DNA of 23,425 bases, taken from positions 1 through 23,425 of the IMG/VR virus record IMGVR_UViG_3300047094_001324; one strand, written 5' to 3'. Below are positions 12,650-19,908 of the stretch, in pieces. The position numbers and the translations under genes are program-made. Every line of letters starts with the position of its first letter. Position 1 is the first letter of the stretch. Source of the DNA: a virus. Below the pieces are notes generated by a model, which made no database searches, was not told the origin of the DNA, and was given only the letters and a program-made list of their open reading frames with translations.

Positions 12650-14731
12650 ATGAAAAGAATGATAGATAGTTTTATAAAAAATATTGTTAGACAAAGTCTA
12701 AATGAAAATTATGGTTTGTTAAATGAGGATGAAAAGTCGTTAGAAAAATGTCCGGCTGGTGGTTTTTGTTTAAATGATGGTAGTTTATTGAAAGCAGAAA
12801 AATTAAATAAAACATTATCTCCGGCGAATAATAGTACTGCGGCTTCACAACTTATTATTAAATTAAAATCAAACTGTAATAATTTAAATTATGGTCCAGC
12901 AAATGAGACTATTGCTAGTCGGGCGGTGGAAGGTATTGGGATTGAACATTCAAAAACATTTACTGACGAAAATAAAGTTAAAAGACTAATTAATACTTTA
13001 GGTTTTCCAGAATGGTGTTTGGGAATAGAACTTGCTCAAGAAAAAGGTTATGCTGATGATGATAATTTTTGGGAGAAATTGTATGAGGGTGGTTTGTATT
13101 CATACACTTATGTAGCAAATCCATCCCTTGAAGTATTTCGTAGAACAATTAAAAAAACAGGAACACTTAAAAAAGACTATGACGAAAAAAGATCAACAGA
13201 TAAAATAAAATGGGATGAAGGATTAAAAAAATCTGGTTGGTGGGATGGTAAATTAATAAATAAAGATAAAGCTTATGCCGAGTGGAAGAAATCAGGGTTT
13301 AAAGACAAACCAATAGAGTATACAATTGGTGGTGGAGGTAATTCCGCTAATCAAGTATCATTTGAAGGATATGATTGTATAACTAATCATCCGGCATTAA
13401 TAAAAACACCAGTAAAAAATTTCCCTAACGGTGTAGGTTATAAATTAGACGTTACCAATCCAACTATTAAAAGTTTTATTTTTGGGGTTCAAAAACAAGG
13501 TCCTAAAGATAGTGCTATTGATCAAGGTGTGATAATGAAAGACGATGGGTCAGGCATTACCGTTAACTTTAATTGTCCAAGTAAATATTTAGAAGTCTCA
13601 CTATCAACTATTGCTTGGGATTATAATGCGGTTATAGATAGTGGTGGAAAAATTGCTTTAACCACAGATCCTGCTCGTGAAGAAAATTTTACAAATGAAA
13701 GTTATAGACATAAAGGTTTCAGACACAATTTATTAACTGAGGTAGAATTGAAATTAAAAGATACAGGTGAAGAAGTTGGTAAGATACAAAGTAAATTAGG
13801 ATTACCTGTGGAAAAAAATCCAACTTTTGGACCAAAGACATTAGCTGCAGTAATTAATCACCAAAAAACAGAAGGTGCTAAACTTACTACACCATTAAGA
13901 ATTGATGGTGTTGTTGATGATGCAACTTACGCATCAATAATGGCAATACAACCACCCCCATTTGAATTATCGGCAGCAAAAAAATCTAAGGGTGACGATG
14001 TTACATTAATTCAAAAACAGTTAGGGGCAAAGGGTGGAACATTTGGACCTGAAACTGAGGCTAAGGTAAAAGAATTTCAAACCAATTATGGTAAAACGGT
14101 TACTCCAGTATTAAGAACTGATGGTGTTGTTGATCAGCCAACTTTTGATTTAATTAAAAAATACAAAGGTTCTGATTCAAATAAAGTTTATTCAGGTAAA
14201 AAACATAATTATGTTATTGGTAATTGGATTAAAGTTACTCCTGAAACTGTAGATGAACAATTAAGTGGTAATGATGGGTATTTTAAAATAACTAATGTAA
14301 CTGAATATACTGTAGTTATTGATGCTGATTTTTTATCTAGTGGGACTACAGGAGGATCAACACAAAGAGTTTTATTTGGTGAAGACGCAAAAAATGGTAC
14401 TCAAGAGGTTATTAAAAGAGATAGAAATAACTCAGGCACAAGAACTAAGGGAAGCACAAGAACTAAGGGAAGTACAAGAAGTCGTACTTCAAGTACAGGT
14501 GATGTGGAGACTAAAAAACGAAGAGATGTACGTAATTCAGAATATTGTGATAGCTTAAGAAAGATAAAAAAACATTTAAATTTAAAGGTAAATTGCAAAA
14601 CATATCAAAGCACATTAAATAAAATTATGTTGGCACTTACAGGTGGAGCTCAAATTAAACCAGTTACCCCAGTTGCCCCAGTTGCCCCAGTTGCCCCAAT
14701 TACACCATCGGGAAATGTAACGATATATTAA
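12650..14731 (+). CDS. Large virion-associated candidate with two peptidoglycan-binding domains
   Basis: A 693-residue protein. Residues 1-26 form a leader (FIKNIVRQSLNENYGLLNED) with L-N-E sites resembling prohead-protease cuts. A Cys-containing region of unknown fold follows to about 370. PG_binding_1-like domains lie at about 374-428 (GKIQSKLG...FGPKTLAAV...DGVVDDATY) and 449-502 (TLIQKQLG...FGPETEAKVKEFQ...DGVVDQPTF). The C-terminal part has a basic Thr/Arg/Ser repeat (GTRTKGSTRTKGSTRSRTSS, about 597-616) and a PVAPVAPVAPITP repeat near the end. No lysozyme, amidase or endopeptidase motif is visible, so the unknown region may hold a novel enzyme or structural fold. It ends at a strong terminator. 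Confidence 0.78.
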   Translation: MKRMIDSFIKNIVRQSLNENYGLLNEDEKSLEKCPAGGFCLNDGSLLKAEKLNKTLSPANNSTAASQLIIKLKSNCNNLNYGPANETIASRAVEGIGIEHSKTFTDENKVKRLINTLGFPEWCLGIELAQEKGYADDDNFWEKLYEGGLYSYTYVANPSLEVFRRTIKKTGTLKKDYDEKRSTDKIKWDEGLKKSGWWDGKLINKDKAYAEWKKSGFKDKPIEYTIGGGGNSANQVSFEGYDCITNHPALIKTPVKNFPNGVGYKLDVTNPTIKSFIFGVQKQGPKDSAIDQGVIMKDDGSGITVNFNCPSKYLEVSLSTIAWDYNAVIDSGGKIALTTDPAREENFTNESYRHKGFRHNLLTEVELKLKDTGEEVGKIQSKLGLPVEKNPTFGPKTLAAVINHQKTEGAKLTTPLRIDGVVDDATYASIMAIQPPPFELSAAKKSKGDDVTLIQKQLGAKGGTFGPETEAKVKEFQTNYGKTVTPVLRTDGVVDQPTFDLIKKYKGSDSNKVYSGKKHNYVIGNWIKVTPETVDEQLSGNDGYFKITNVTEYTVVIDADFLSSGTTGGSTQRVLFGEDAKNGTQEVIKRDRNNSGTRTKGSTRTKGSTRSRTSSTGDVETKKRRDVRNSEYCDSLRKIKKHLNLKVNCKTYQSTLNKIMLALTGGAQIKPVTPVAPVAPVAPITPSGNVTIY
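14436..14480 (+). repeat. Tandem 18-base repeat in gene 12650
   Basis: GCACAAGAACTAAGGGAA occurs twice in tandem (14436-14453 and 14454-14471) with a diverged partial third copy starting GTACAAGAA. It encodes the Thr/Arg/Lys/Gly/Ser-rich repeat and keeps frame, so slippage would change length by six residues. Confidence 0.9.
14660..14698 (+). repeat. Tandem nine-base repeat in gene 12650
   Basis: Four consecutive units of nine bases, one CCAGTTACC and three CCAGTTGCC, encode the P-V-A repeat in the C-terminal tail. The unit is a whole number of codons, so gain or loss keeps frame. Confidence 0.9.
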
Positions 14732-14751
14732 TAAAAAACAATAAATTTATG

Positions 14752-14777
14752 AAGGGAGATTGATCTCCCTTTTTTTT
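14752..14777 (+). terminator. Terminator after gene 12650
   Basis: AAGGGAGA, loop TTGA, TCTCCCTT, then a run of T. It separates the late-type operon from the repair cluster. Confidence 0.9.
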
Positions 14778-14792
14778 ATGCCGTTTTTTTTA

Positions 14793-14800
14793 TATATTTG
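14793..14800 (+). promoter_or_regulatory. Host-type promoter box for the repair operon
   Basis: TATATTTG, four bases before ATG 14805. The upstream -33 element is only a T-rich tract (part of the preceding terminator), so it is weaker than the box at 11637. Confidence 0.5.
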
Positions 14801-14804
14801 TATT

Positions 14805-15194
14805 ATGGAAAAAATGATATATTTAGTTAGAGGAATACCGGGAAGTGGTAAGACAACTTTTGCAAAACAATTAACCCCAAATGTGTTTGAAGCGGATCAT
14901 TATTTTTATGATAATGATGGGAACTACAATTTTATTGCGTCTGAAATAAAAGAAGCTCATAAAGAGTGTCAACAATATGTTGGATATGCAATGGAGTCAA
15001 ACACACCAAAAATTGCAGTCTCAAACACATTCACACAAGAATGGGAACTTCAACCATATTATGAATTGGCAATTAAGTATGGTTATTATGTGACCTCTAT
15101 TATTGTGGAAAATAGACACGGAGGAACAAATAAACACGATTGTCCTGAAGATAAAATAGAATTAATGCGTAACCGTTTTGAAATAAAATTATAA
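14805..15194 (+). CDS. N4BP2-like P-loop kinase
   Basis: A 129-residue P-loop protein with Walker A GIPGSGKTT at about 10-18, an early acidic EADHYF segment near 31-36, and VSNTFTQEWELQPYYELA near 73-90, which matches the pattern of small AAA/zeta-toxin-like kinases related to human N4BP2 and to the kinase half of polynucleotide kinases. It therefore probably phosphorylates the 5'-OH end of RNA or DNA, though nucleotide or other substrates are possible. I place the start at ATG 14805, just after the promoter box; an in-frame ATG at 14760 would translate the terminator. Its stop overlaps the metallophosphoesterase start by one base (TAATG), suggesting the two work together in end repair. Confidence 0.88.
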   Translation: MEKMIYLVRGIPGSGKTTFAKQLTPNVFEADHYFYDNDGNYNFIASEIKEAHKECQQYVGYAMESNTPKIAVSNTFTQEWELQPYYELAIKYGYYVTSIIVENRHGGTNKHDCPEDKIELMRNRFEIKL

Positions 15195-15847
15195 TGAAAT
15201 TTGATAAAATATTAACAACAGGTAGAGTGTGGGTCACGTCTGATCCGCACTACAACCATAAAAACATTTGTAGAGGAGTTACCGGTTGGAGAACACTTGA
15301 TGGGAAAGTACCGAAAGATAATACAAGAGATTTCCAAACGTTAGAACTAATGAATAACACATTGGTTGATAATATCAATTCAAAGGTTGGTCAAAACGAC
15401 ACATTAATTATGTTAGGTGACGTTTCATTTGGTGGTTTTGAGTTTATTAAAATTTTCTTGGACAGATTGGTATGTAAAAACATTCACTTGGTTCTTGGAA
15501 ACCATGATCACCATATCAGAAACAATAGGGATAACATTAAAGATATGTTCTTATCTGTTAGTGATTACTTACAGGTTAACATTGTTGGTGAGAACTTTGT
15601 AATGACTCACTATCCATTTGCAAGTTGGAATGGACTTAACAAAGGTGTTGTTCACCTTCACGGACACGTTCACTTACCTGCAAGTAAAAAATGGGGTAAA
15701 GGTAAAAGATTAGATGTTGGTATGGATGGTAACAACCTATACCCATATAGTTTAACTGAGATTGTACACATGATGGATAAACGAGACATTGTTTCTGAAA
15801 TTGATAATGATCACCATCTAGATGATATAGTTGGGGTTGTAGGTTAA
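15194..15847 (+). CDS. Metallophosphoesterase (phage type)
   Basis: A calcineurin-like phosphoesterase of 217 residues with all five metal-site blocks: SDPHYNH (Asp17, His19), GDVSFGG near 75-81, GNHDHH near 101-106, THYP near 136-139, and HGHVH near 155-159. The D-x-H form with Pro at the first site is common in phage members. It would remove or cut phosphate esters, perhaps 2',3'-cyclic or 3'-phosphate RNA ends (inference from the coupled kinase upstream and the RNA ligase downstream). There is no signal peptide. The start overlaps the kinase stop, and the C-terminal tail is acidic and Asp-rich. Confidence 0.9.
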   Translation: MKFDKILTTGRVWVTSDPHYNHKNICRGVTGWRTLDGKVPKDNTRDFQTLELMNNTLVDNINSKVGQNDTLIMLGDVSFGGFEFIKIFLDRLVCKNIHLVLGNHDHHIRNNRDNIKDMFLSVSDYLQVNIVGENFVMTHYPFASWNGLNKGVVHLHGHVHLPASKKWGKGKRLDVGMDGNNLYPYSLTEIVHMMDKRDIVSEIDNDHHLDDIVGVVG

Positions 15848-15873
15848 ATGACAACTCCAATATATTTATTACT

Positions 15874-16359
15874 ATGAATGATACGTTTGCTTATGACTCA
15901 CAATTTTTACCTGGAACACAAATTACCGTTGTATTTAAAGAAAATCCAAATTATGGTCAATTAAATGAATTTTTTAATGATTATGGTTATGGGTTTTATG
16001 TTCCTGAATTTAAAACAATTTTTATAGATGGTGAGGTTTTTTTAGGGGAAGATGGATTAACTATGGATGATTTACGTTTTATAGAGGCACACGAAATATC
16101 ACATTTAATATTAAACCATGATGGTCCAAGATCTGAAAATGATGAATTAGAAGCGGATTTAGGAGCATACATTCTTTTAAAGAATAAAAATTTACCCACT
16201 GATCGTCTTGTTGATGAGTTTGAATATAGACACGGAATAGAATTCTCTGAAGATCTTATAAATAAGATTGGAAATAAATTCCCACATACATTAAGAGAGA
16301 ATAGTATAATCAATTGGGAACTACATCAACAACTGATGAAAAATAAAAACCGAATTTAA
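15874..16359 (+). CDS. HExxH metalloprotease-like protein (ImmA/IrrE-like)
   Basis: A 161-residue protein with the zinc-binding motif HEISH at residues 73-77 and ELEAD at 91-95, the spacing and E-x-E-A-D pattern typical of ImmA/IrrE-type and related single-domain metallopeptidases. Residues LILNHDGPRSENDELEADLG follow directly after the HEISH motif. In mobile elements, members of this group cleave repressors or toxins; here the target is unknown. No signal peptide is present. The ATG is preceded by TATATTTATTACT, a weak relative of the TATTTATA box, so it may be transcribed independently of the metallophosphoesterase. The C-terminal 60 residues have no recognisable domain. Confidence 0.8.
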   Translation: MNDTFAYDSQFLPGTQITVVFKENPNYGQLNEFFNDYGYGFYVPEFKTIFIDGEVFLGEDGLTMDDLRFIEAHEISHLILNHDGPRSENDELEADLGAYILLKNKNLPTDRLVDEFEYRHGIEFSEDLINKIGNKFPHTLRENSIINWELHQQLMKNKNRI

Positions 16360-16394
16360 ATTCAAAAAATAGTAGTTAGTTTAGATTATTTTAC

Positions 16395-16402
16395 TATCTT
16401 TG
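16395..16402 (+). promoter_or_regulatory. Host-type promoter box before gene 16410
   Basis: TATCTTTG with seven bases to ATG 16410, in a 50-base gap after gene 15874. The -33 region (TTAGTTTAG) is weak. Confidence 0.55.
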
Positions 16403-16409
16403 TTCTTAT

Positions 16410-16601
16410 ATGAAAACCCCATGTAAGGAATGTCCTCACGTTATTAAAAATCGTCATAATGATATGATTGTGGAGTTCGGTAAAAGAACAGGAAAGAAAC
16501 ATAATTGTCATATGACCGAAGGGGTGAAAGATTTGTGGAATATTAAAAACAAAAAATTAGAATGTTATGGATCAAAGAGAGATGATTTACGGAGTGTGTG
16601 A
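16410..16601 (+). CDS. Small Cys/His zinc-binding-type protein (DUF6283-like)
   Basis: A 63-residue protein beginning MKTPCKECPHVIKNRHNDM. Cys5 and Cys8 form a CxxC knuckle, and Cys33/His34 and Cys52 provide later ligands, the arrangement of small phage proteins of the DUF6283 type. It probably binds one zinc ion; its function is unknown. The host-type promoter just before it suggests expression early in infection. Its last 35 bases overlap the following ORF if that gene starts at 16567. Confidence 0.72.
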   Translation: MKTPCKECPHVIKNRHNDMIVEFGKRTGKKHNCHMTEGVKDLWNIKNKKLECYGSKRDDLRSV

Positions 16602-16788
16602 TAAGACAGGGAAATGTGATTCCTATTTTGGGTTCTTCAAAAATGAGAAAGATGCGGAACACGAAGTTGAAATCCAATCCAACAGACTTAAGGAAGACTT
16701 GGGTATGATGGATATTGACATTCAAACAGACCGAGCATTATTCAATGGTAAATTAGTAATAGTAATTCATAGATACGTATTAAGATGA
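16567..16788 (+). CDS. Hypothetical protein (73 aa)
   Basis: Small unrecognised protein. ATG 16567 or ATG 16582 (MIYGVCDKTGKCDSYFGFF) may be the start; the second reduces the overlap with the preceding gene from 35 to 20 bases and gives a more natural N terminus. It has a CDKTGKCD segment near the N terminus and an acidic, helical middle (NEKDAEHEVEIQSNRLKEDL). Its stop overlaps the start of the next gene (ATGA), so translation is probably coupled. No function can be assigned. Confidence 0.7.
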   Translation: MDQREMIYGVCDKTGKCDSYFGFFKNEKDAEHEVEIQSNRLKEDLGMMDIDIQTDRALFNGKLVIVIHRYVLR

Positions 16789-17147
16789 AAACAAGAGAAA
16801 CTAAATTTGGAACATATATAGAAATGGAAACAGAAACAAGCACAAAATTAACTGGTGATAAAATCACGGTATTTGTGGAGAGATTAAAAAAAATTGGAAT
16901 TGATGTAAAACTATCAGGAAACTTCCCTTGGGTATATATTACTGAAATCTGTGGTAAAAGAGTAACTGAAAAATTTGCGGGTAATCACGGATTTACATTA
17001 ATATTTTTACCAGGTAGAAATGATAGCCCACCATCTGATTTTACTGATATTGGAGAGACATTCAAACTAATAAGAAAATATAGTAGAGAGGCTCTTTTGG
17101 TAAAAATGATGAAGGATGATCAAGAACTTGGTTTATATGATAATTAA
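16785..17147 (+). CDS. Hypothetical protein (120 aa)
   Basis: Unrecognised soluble protein, coupled to the preceding gene by an ATGA overlap and 11 bases before the RNA ligase. It contains DKITVFVERLKKIGIDVKLS, NFPWVYITEICGKRVTEKF and a conserved-looking GNHGFTLIFLPGR block near 69-81, then a helical C terminus. Neither the sequence nor any visible motif gives a function. Position suggests an accessory protein of the repair cluster. Confidence 0.75.
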   Translation: MKTRETKFGTYIEMETETSTKLTGDKITVFVERLKKIGIDVKLSGNFPWVYITEICGKRVTEKFAGNHGFTLIFLPGRNDSPPSDFTDIGETFKLIRKYSREALLVKMMKDDQELGLYDN

Positions 17148-17158
17148 AAAATTATAAA

Positions 17159-18277
17159 ATGGAAAATAATAATAGTGTATGTTATGTTGGTTTGATCGGT
17201 GAGATTATACCAATAGAAGGTGCGGATAACATTGAACTTGCATTGGTTGGTGGTTGGCAAGCCATCACCAAGAAAGGTGAATACCAAGTTGGTGATATGG
17301 TTGTTGTTGCAACTACCGATGCGGTTATACCACAAAAACTTTCTGATGACTTAGGTGTTACAAGTTATCTTCGTAAAGGTCAGAGAGTAAGAACTATAAA
17401 ACTTCGTAAGGTTTATTCTGAATGTTTAATAATACCAATAGGGTTTGTACCTGATAAATATAGATATGATGGTTCTGACTGCATGGAGTTACTTGAAGTG
17501 TTCAAATACGAACCACCAGTTAAGATGGTTCAGTTAAGTGGGGGTAGAAAATTTAAATACCACCAAAATCCTAACTTCAAAGTATATTACAAATTTCCTA
17601 ATCAAAAGAACGTACCTGATATGTTCAATAAGGAAGATGAGGTTGTTATAACTCGTAAGTTACATGGGACTAACGCTCGTTATGGGATAGTTAGAAAGAA
17701 AAAACTTTCTTTATTAGATCGTATCAAAATGTTATTTGGAAACCAATGGGCGGCATTTGAATACGTTTATGGTTCTCATAATGTTGAAAAAGGATCTGAC
17801 TCTCAAGGTTTCTACAATACCGATGTATGGAATACTGTTGCAAACCAATACGATATAAGAGGTAAATTATGGGATTACGTAAAAGACACATACGAACCAA
17901 ATGAGTTAACTGAAGGTGTTGTAATATATGGTGAGATATATGGTGGTGGAATACAAAAAAACTATGACTATGGTTTAACTGATGTTAAATTTGTTGGGTT
18001 TGACATAGAGGTTGATGGTGTTTACCAACCATACCTTAATGAAACTGTACACTTTGATTGTTTAGAATTACCTAAAGTTGAATTATTGTATCAAGGTAAT
18101 TGGAATAAAGAAGAACAAGACAAATATGTCTTTAGTAACTTTATAGAAGGAACTAAAGTTCCTCACGAAGGTATAGTTGTTAAATCTGTTACTGGTGATC
18201 GTAGAAAGGTATCTAAAGTTATCAATCCTGATTATAGTATATTTAGTGAAAAAAATAACGTAGGTGACTCCCATTAA
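17159..18277 (+). CDS. RNA ligase, Rnl5 (DraRnl)-like
   Basis: An ATP-dependent ligase of 372 residues with the full set of nucleotidyltransferase motifs: motif I KLHGTN with the catalytic Lys at 167, III near VVIYGEIYGGG (about 254-264), IIIa KFVGFDIEVDG (about 278-288), IV HEGIVVKS (about 336-343) and V around VSKVINPDY (about 351-359). An N-terminal domain of some 150 residues with an OB-like pattern (IEGADNIELALVGGWQAI) comes before motif I, as in the Deinococcus DraRnl (Rnl5) group, which seals nicks with a 3'-ribonucleotide end. With the kinase and metallophosphoesterase upstream, it could complete an end-healing and sealing pathway, perhaps restoring tRNAs cut by host nucleases (inference). 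A terminator overlaps its stop. Confidence 0.9.
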   Translation: MENNNSVCYVGLIGEIIPIEGADNIELALVGGWQAITKKGEYQVGDMVVVATTDAVIPQKLSDDLGVTSYLRKGQRVRTIKLRKVYSECLIIPIGFVPDKYRYDGSDCMELLEVFKYEPPVKMVQLSGGRKFKYHQNPNFKVYYKFPNQKNVPDMFNKEDEVVITRKLHGTNARYGIVRKKKLSLLDRIKMLFGNQWAAFEYVYGSHNVEKGSDSQGFYNTDVWNTVANQYDIRGKLWDYVKDTYEPNELTEGVVIYGEIYGGGIQKNYDYGLTDVKFVGFDIEVDGVYQPYLNETVHFDCLELPKVELLYQGNWNKEEQDKYVFSNFIEGTKVPHEGIVVKSVTGDRRKVSKVINPDYSIFSEKNNVGDSH

Positions 18278-18299
18278 CTTGATGGGGTCACTTTTTTTT
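18264..18299 (+). terminator. Terminator after RNA ligase
   Basis: GTGACTCCCAT pairs with ATGGGGTCAC (one bulged base), then a T tract at 18292-18299. The ligase stop codon lies in the loop. Confidence 0.85.
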
Positions 18300-18315
18300 A
18301 TTATTATTAAATAAC

Positions 18316-18516
18316 ATGGAACAAAAATTAAATGTATTTTCATTCCTATCAAAGAATCTTTTAATCTACGCAATTATTTTATTGATAGAGAATGATTACA
18401 ATCCACTTAATTGGTGGATATTAAGCGGGTTCTTTCAGATTGTAATAACAATAGTTTTTGAGTTATATATACTTGGAACATCATTAGAAGAAAAAAATAT
18501 AGAAAATGGGAATTAA
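18316..18516 (+). CDS. Small two-pass membrane protein (66 aa)
   Basis: Two predicted membrane helices, about residues 12-25 (KNLLIYAIILLIE) and 32-53 (NWWILSGFFQIVITIVFELYIL), joined by a short polar loop, with an acidic C terminus. It is the first gene after the ligase terminator, and its stop overlaps the following gene by 11 bases. No family is recognised. Its size would suit a holin or a superinfection-exclusion peptide, but neither is supported by a lysis cassette nearby. Confidence 0.7.
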   Translation: MEQKLNVFSFLSKNLLIYAIILLIENDYNPLNWWILSGFFQIVITIVFELYILGTSLEEKNIENGN

Positions 18517-19444
18517 GAAAATTAAAAAAGAAAACAATTCAATTAACATTAGTTTAGTTGATTTAATGGGTAAATTAGATAATAGTGAGACTAAAAAGTA
18601 TACACAATTTTTAGTTAAAATACTTAAAAAAAATTTTGATAATGAACAGGATTTCTTGGTAAGAGATTCTTCACATAGGGAAAGAAAGATTGATCAAGTT
18701 TTAAATGACAGTACGTTTGATGGTTGGATTACAAAAAAAATACTTAGTAATTTATATGGTTGGGATGAAGTTGATTCATTTATTCATTTTTGTGAATTTA
18801 TGGAAAGAGGATTAACTAATGAAAAAGACATTAGTAAATACGATAGTTGGGAAATGGTTACAAGTGAGGTATTCCAAGCTAAAAATCGTAACTTATTTAA
18901 AATGGCCAAAAAAGAAGTTAAAGTTATTTACGAGGACGATCAATATTTGTGTATTAAACCATTAACTTATGCGGCATCTGTTTCATATGGTTATCAAACT
19001 AGATGGTGTACTGCTTCAGTTCAGGAACCTAGTTATTTCTACAATCACTCAAAAGACGGAGTACTTGTATATTTAATTGATAAAGTTAATAATGTGAAAT
19101 TTGGATTTTACCATAATAGTTATCAAATTCAAATATTCAATCAAAAAGACGATAGAGTAGATTCAATGGAGACAGGTATTCCGGTAGAATTATTACATAA
19201 ATTGATTGGTGAAATGAAATCTGAGGCTAAAAATAAAAATTTTAACTATAAGTTATTTGGTGAAAGTGAATTGGAAAACATGAAAAAATATAGACATGGA
19301 GAGGAAATACCGGTGGATGATTTATTGGATGATATGATAAATCCTGTGGAGGAAAGTGTGTCTGAAATGTTAAATAATTTACAAGAAAGAGTTCACAGAT
19401 TAAGACCTACAAATCCACTTGAGATTGGTGATAATTTACCATAA
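18506..19444 (+). CDS. Phage protein with RWCTA motif (312 aa)
   Basis: Unrecognised by name, but the central block YGYQTRWCTAS (about 161-171), followed by SKDGVLVYLIDK and VKFGFYH, belongs to a pattern I associate with large phages and with PcfJ-like proteins (a [KR]WCTA box followed by G-x-L-x-Y-x-I-D). The function of this pattern is not known; the invariant Trp-Cys-Thr suggests an active or binding site. The N-terminal half is charged and helical and the C terminus is acidic. It overlaps the upstream membrane-protein gene by 11 bases and is followed by a 94-residue gene after 17 bases. The protein is predicted cytoplasmic. Confidence 0.75.
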   Translation: MGIKKIKKENNSINISLVDLMGKLDNSETKKYTQFLVKILKKNFDNEQDFLVRDSSHRERKIDQVLNDSTFDGWITKKILSNLYGWDEVDSFIHFCEFMERGLTNEKDISKYDSWEMVTSEVFQAKNRNLFKMAKKEVKVIYEDDQYLCIKPLTYAASVSYGYQTRWCTASVQEPSYFYNHSKDGVLVYLIDKVNNVKFGFYHNSYQIQIFNQKDDRVDSMETGIPVELLHKLIGEMKSEAKNKNFNYKLFGESELENMKKYRHGEEIPVDDLLDDMINPVEESVSEMLNNLQERVHRLRPTNPLEIGDNLP

Positions 19445-19461
19445 TTTTAAAAAATTATAAT

Positions 19462-19746
19462 ATGGATAATTTAAATAAAAACATTAAAAAAATGTATTTG
19501 AGAATAAATGGTGAAGTAAATGACAATGAAATACCACCTACTCCATCAAAAAAAGTTAAAACTTTTACTCTTGATGAGGATCAGGTTAAAAAATTGGAGG
19601 AGTGGCAAGAACACATCAAAGCAATATACGGTAAGTACGGTGATTATGAATATAGGTTTACTTCAAATGGAATTGGTCAAATAGTTGAGGTCTATAGTGG
19701 ATTAGCTGATGTAACTTTAGATCTTACAGATGTTGACAAATGGTAA
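19462..19746 (+). CDS. Hypothetical protein (94 aa)
   Basis: Small acidic protein with a basic, flexible N terminus (MDNLNKNIKKMYLRING) and a compact C-terminal half containing LDEDQVKKLEEWQEHIKAIY and the regular stretch YEYRFTSNGIGQIVEVYSG, ending DLTDVDKW. It has the look of a conserved phage protein of unknown role; I know no Pfam name for it. It is the last gene before the terminator at 19771-19797 and belongs to the 18316-19746 run. Confidence 0.72.
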   Translation: MDNLNKNIKKMYLRINGEVNDNEIPPTPSKKVKTFTLDEDQVKKLEEWQEHIKAIYGKYGDYEYRFTSNGIGQIVEVYSGLADVTLDLTDVDKW

Positions 19747-19770
19747 AAGCAAACTTGACAAATTATATGG

Positions 19771-19797
19771 AACCCTCACAGAAATGTGGGGGTTTTT
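19771..19797 (+). terminator. GAAA tetraloop terminator before the T9SS cassette
   Basis: AACCCTCACA, loop GAAA, TGTGGGGGTT, then T residues. It insulates the following gene from upstream transcription. Confidence 0.9.
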
Positions 19798-19830
19798 ATG
19801 TTAACCAAAAGTTAAGGGTATTAGGGTTTT

Positions 19831-19860
19831 GTTAAATTGTGGTAAGTGAATTGATTTAAC
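19831..19860. repeat. Inverted repeat, possible operator
   Basis: GTTAAAT (19831-19837) and ATTTAAC (19854-19860) are perfect inverted copies with a 16-base spacer. The right arm ends 15 bases before the -7 box of the T9SS gene and spans its expected -33 region, so a repressor bound here would block transcription. A second short palindrome, TTAAC-N5-GTTAA, is at 19801-19815. Confidence 0.4.
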
Positions 19861-19875
19861 CTATTTGTTGGACTA

Positions 19876-19883
19876 TATATTTG
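19876..19883 (+). promoter_or_regulatory. Host-type promoter box for the T9SS cargo gene
   Basis: TATATTTG, the Bacteroidota -7 consensus, 25 bases before ATG 19909. The leader is A-rich with no Shine-Dalgarno site, as is usual in this phylum. Confidence 0.7.
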
Positions 19884-19908
19884 TGTAATAAAAATATAAA
19901 AATAAAAT

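Noticed and set aside
14319-14598. Other-frame ORFs in the tail of gene 12650, on both strands
   Set aside because: They arise from the tandem repeats and the codon bias of gene 12650 and have no start signals or known domain.
14760-14804. Upstream start for the kinase gene
   Set aside because: The codon is in the terminator hairpin before the promoter box; ATG 14805 is directly after the box and begins the P-loop domain normally.
15636-15860. Leftward ORF antisense to the metallophosphoesterase
   Set aside because: The overlapping gene has all metal-binding motifs; the antisense frame has no support.
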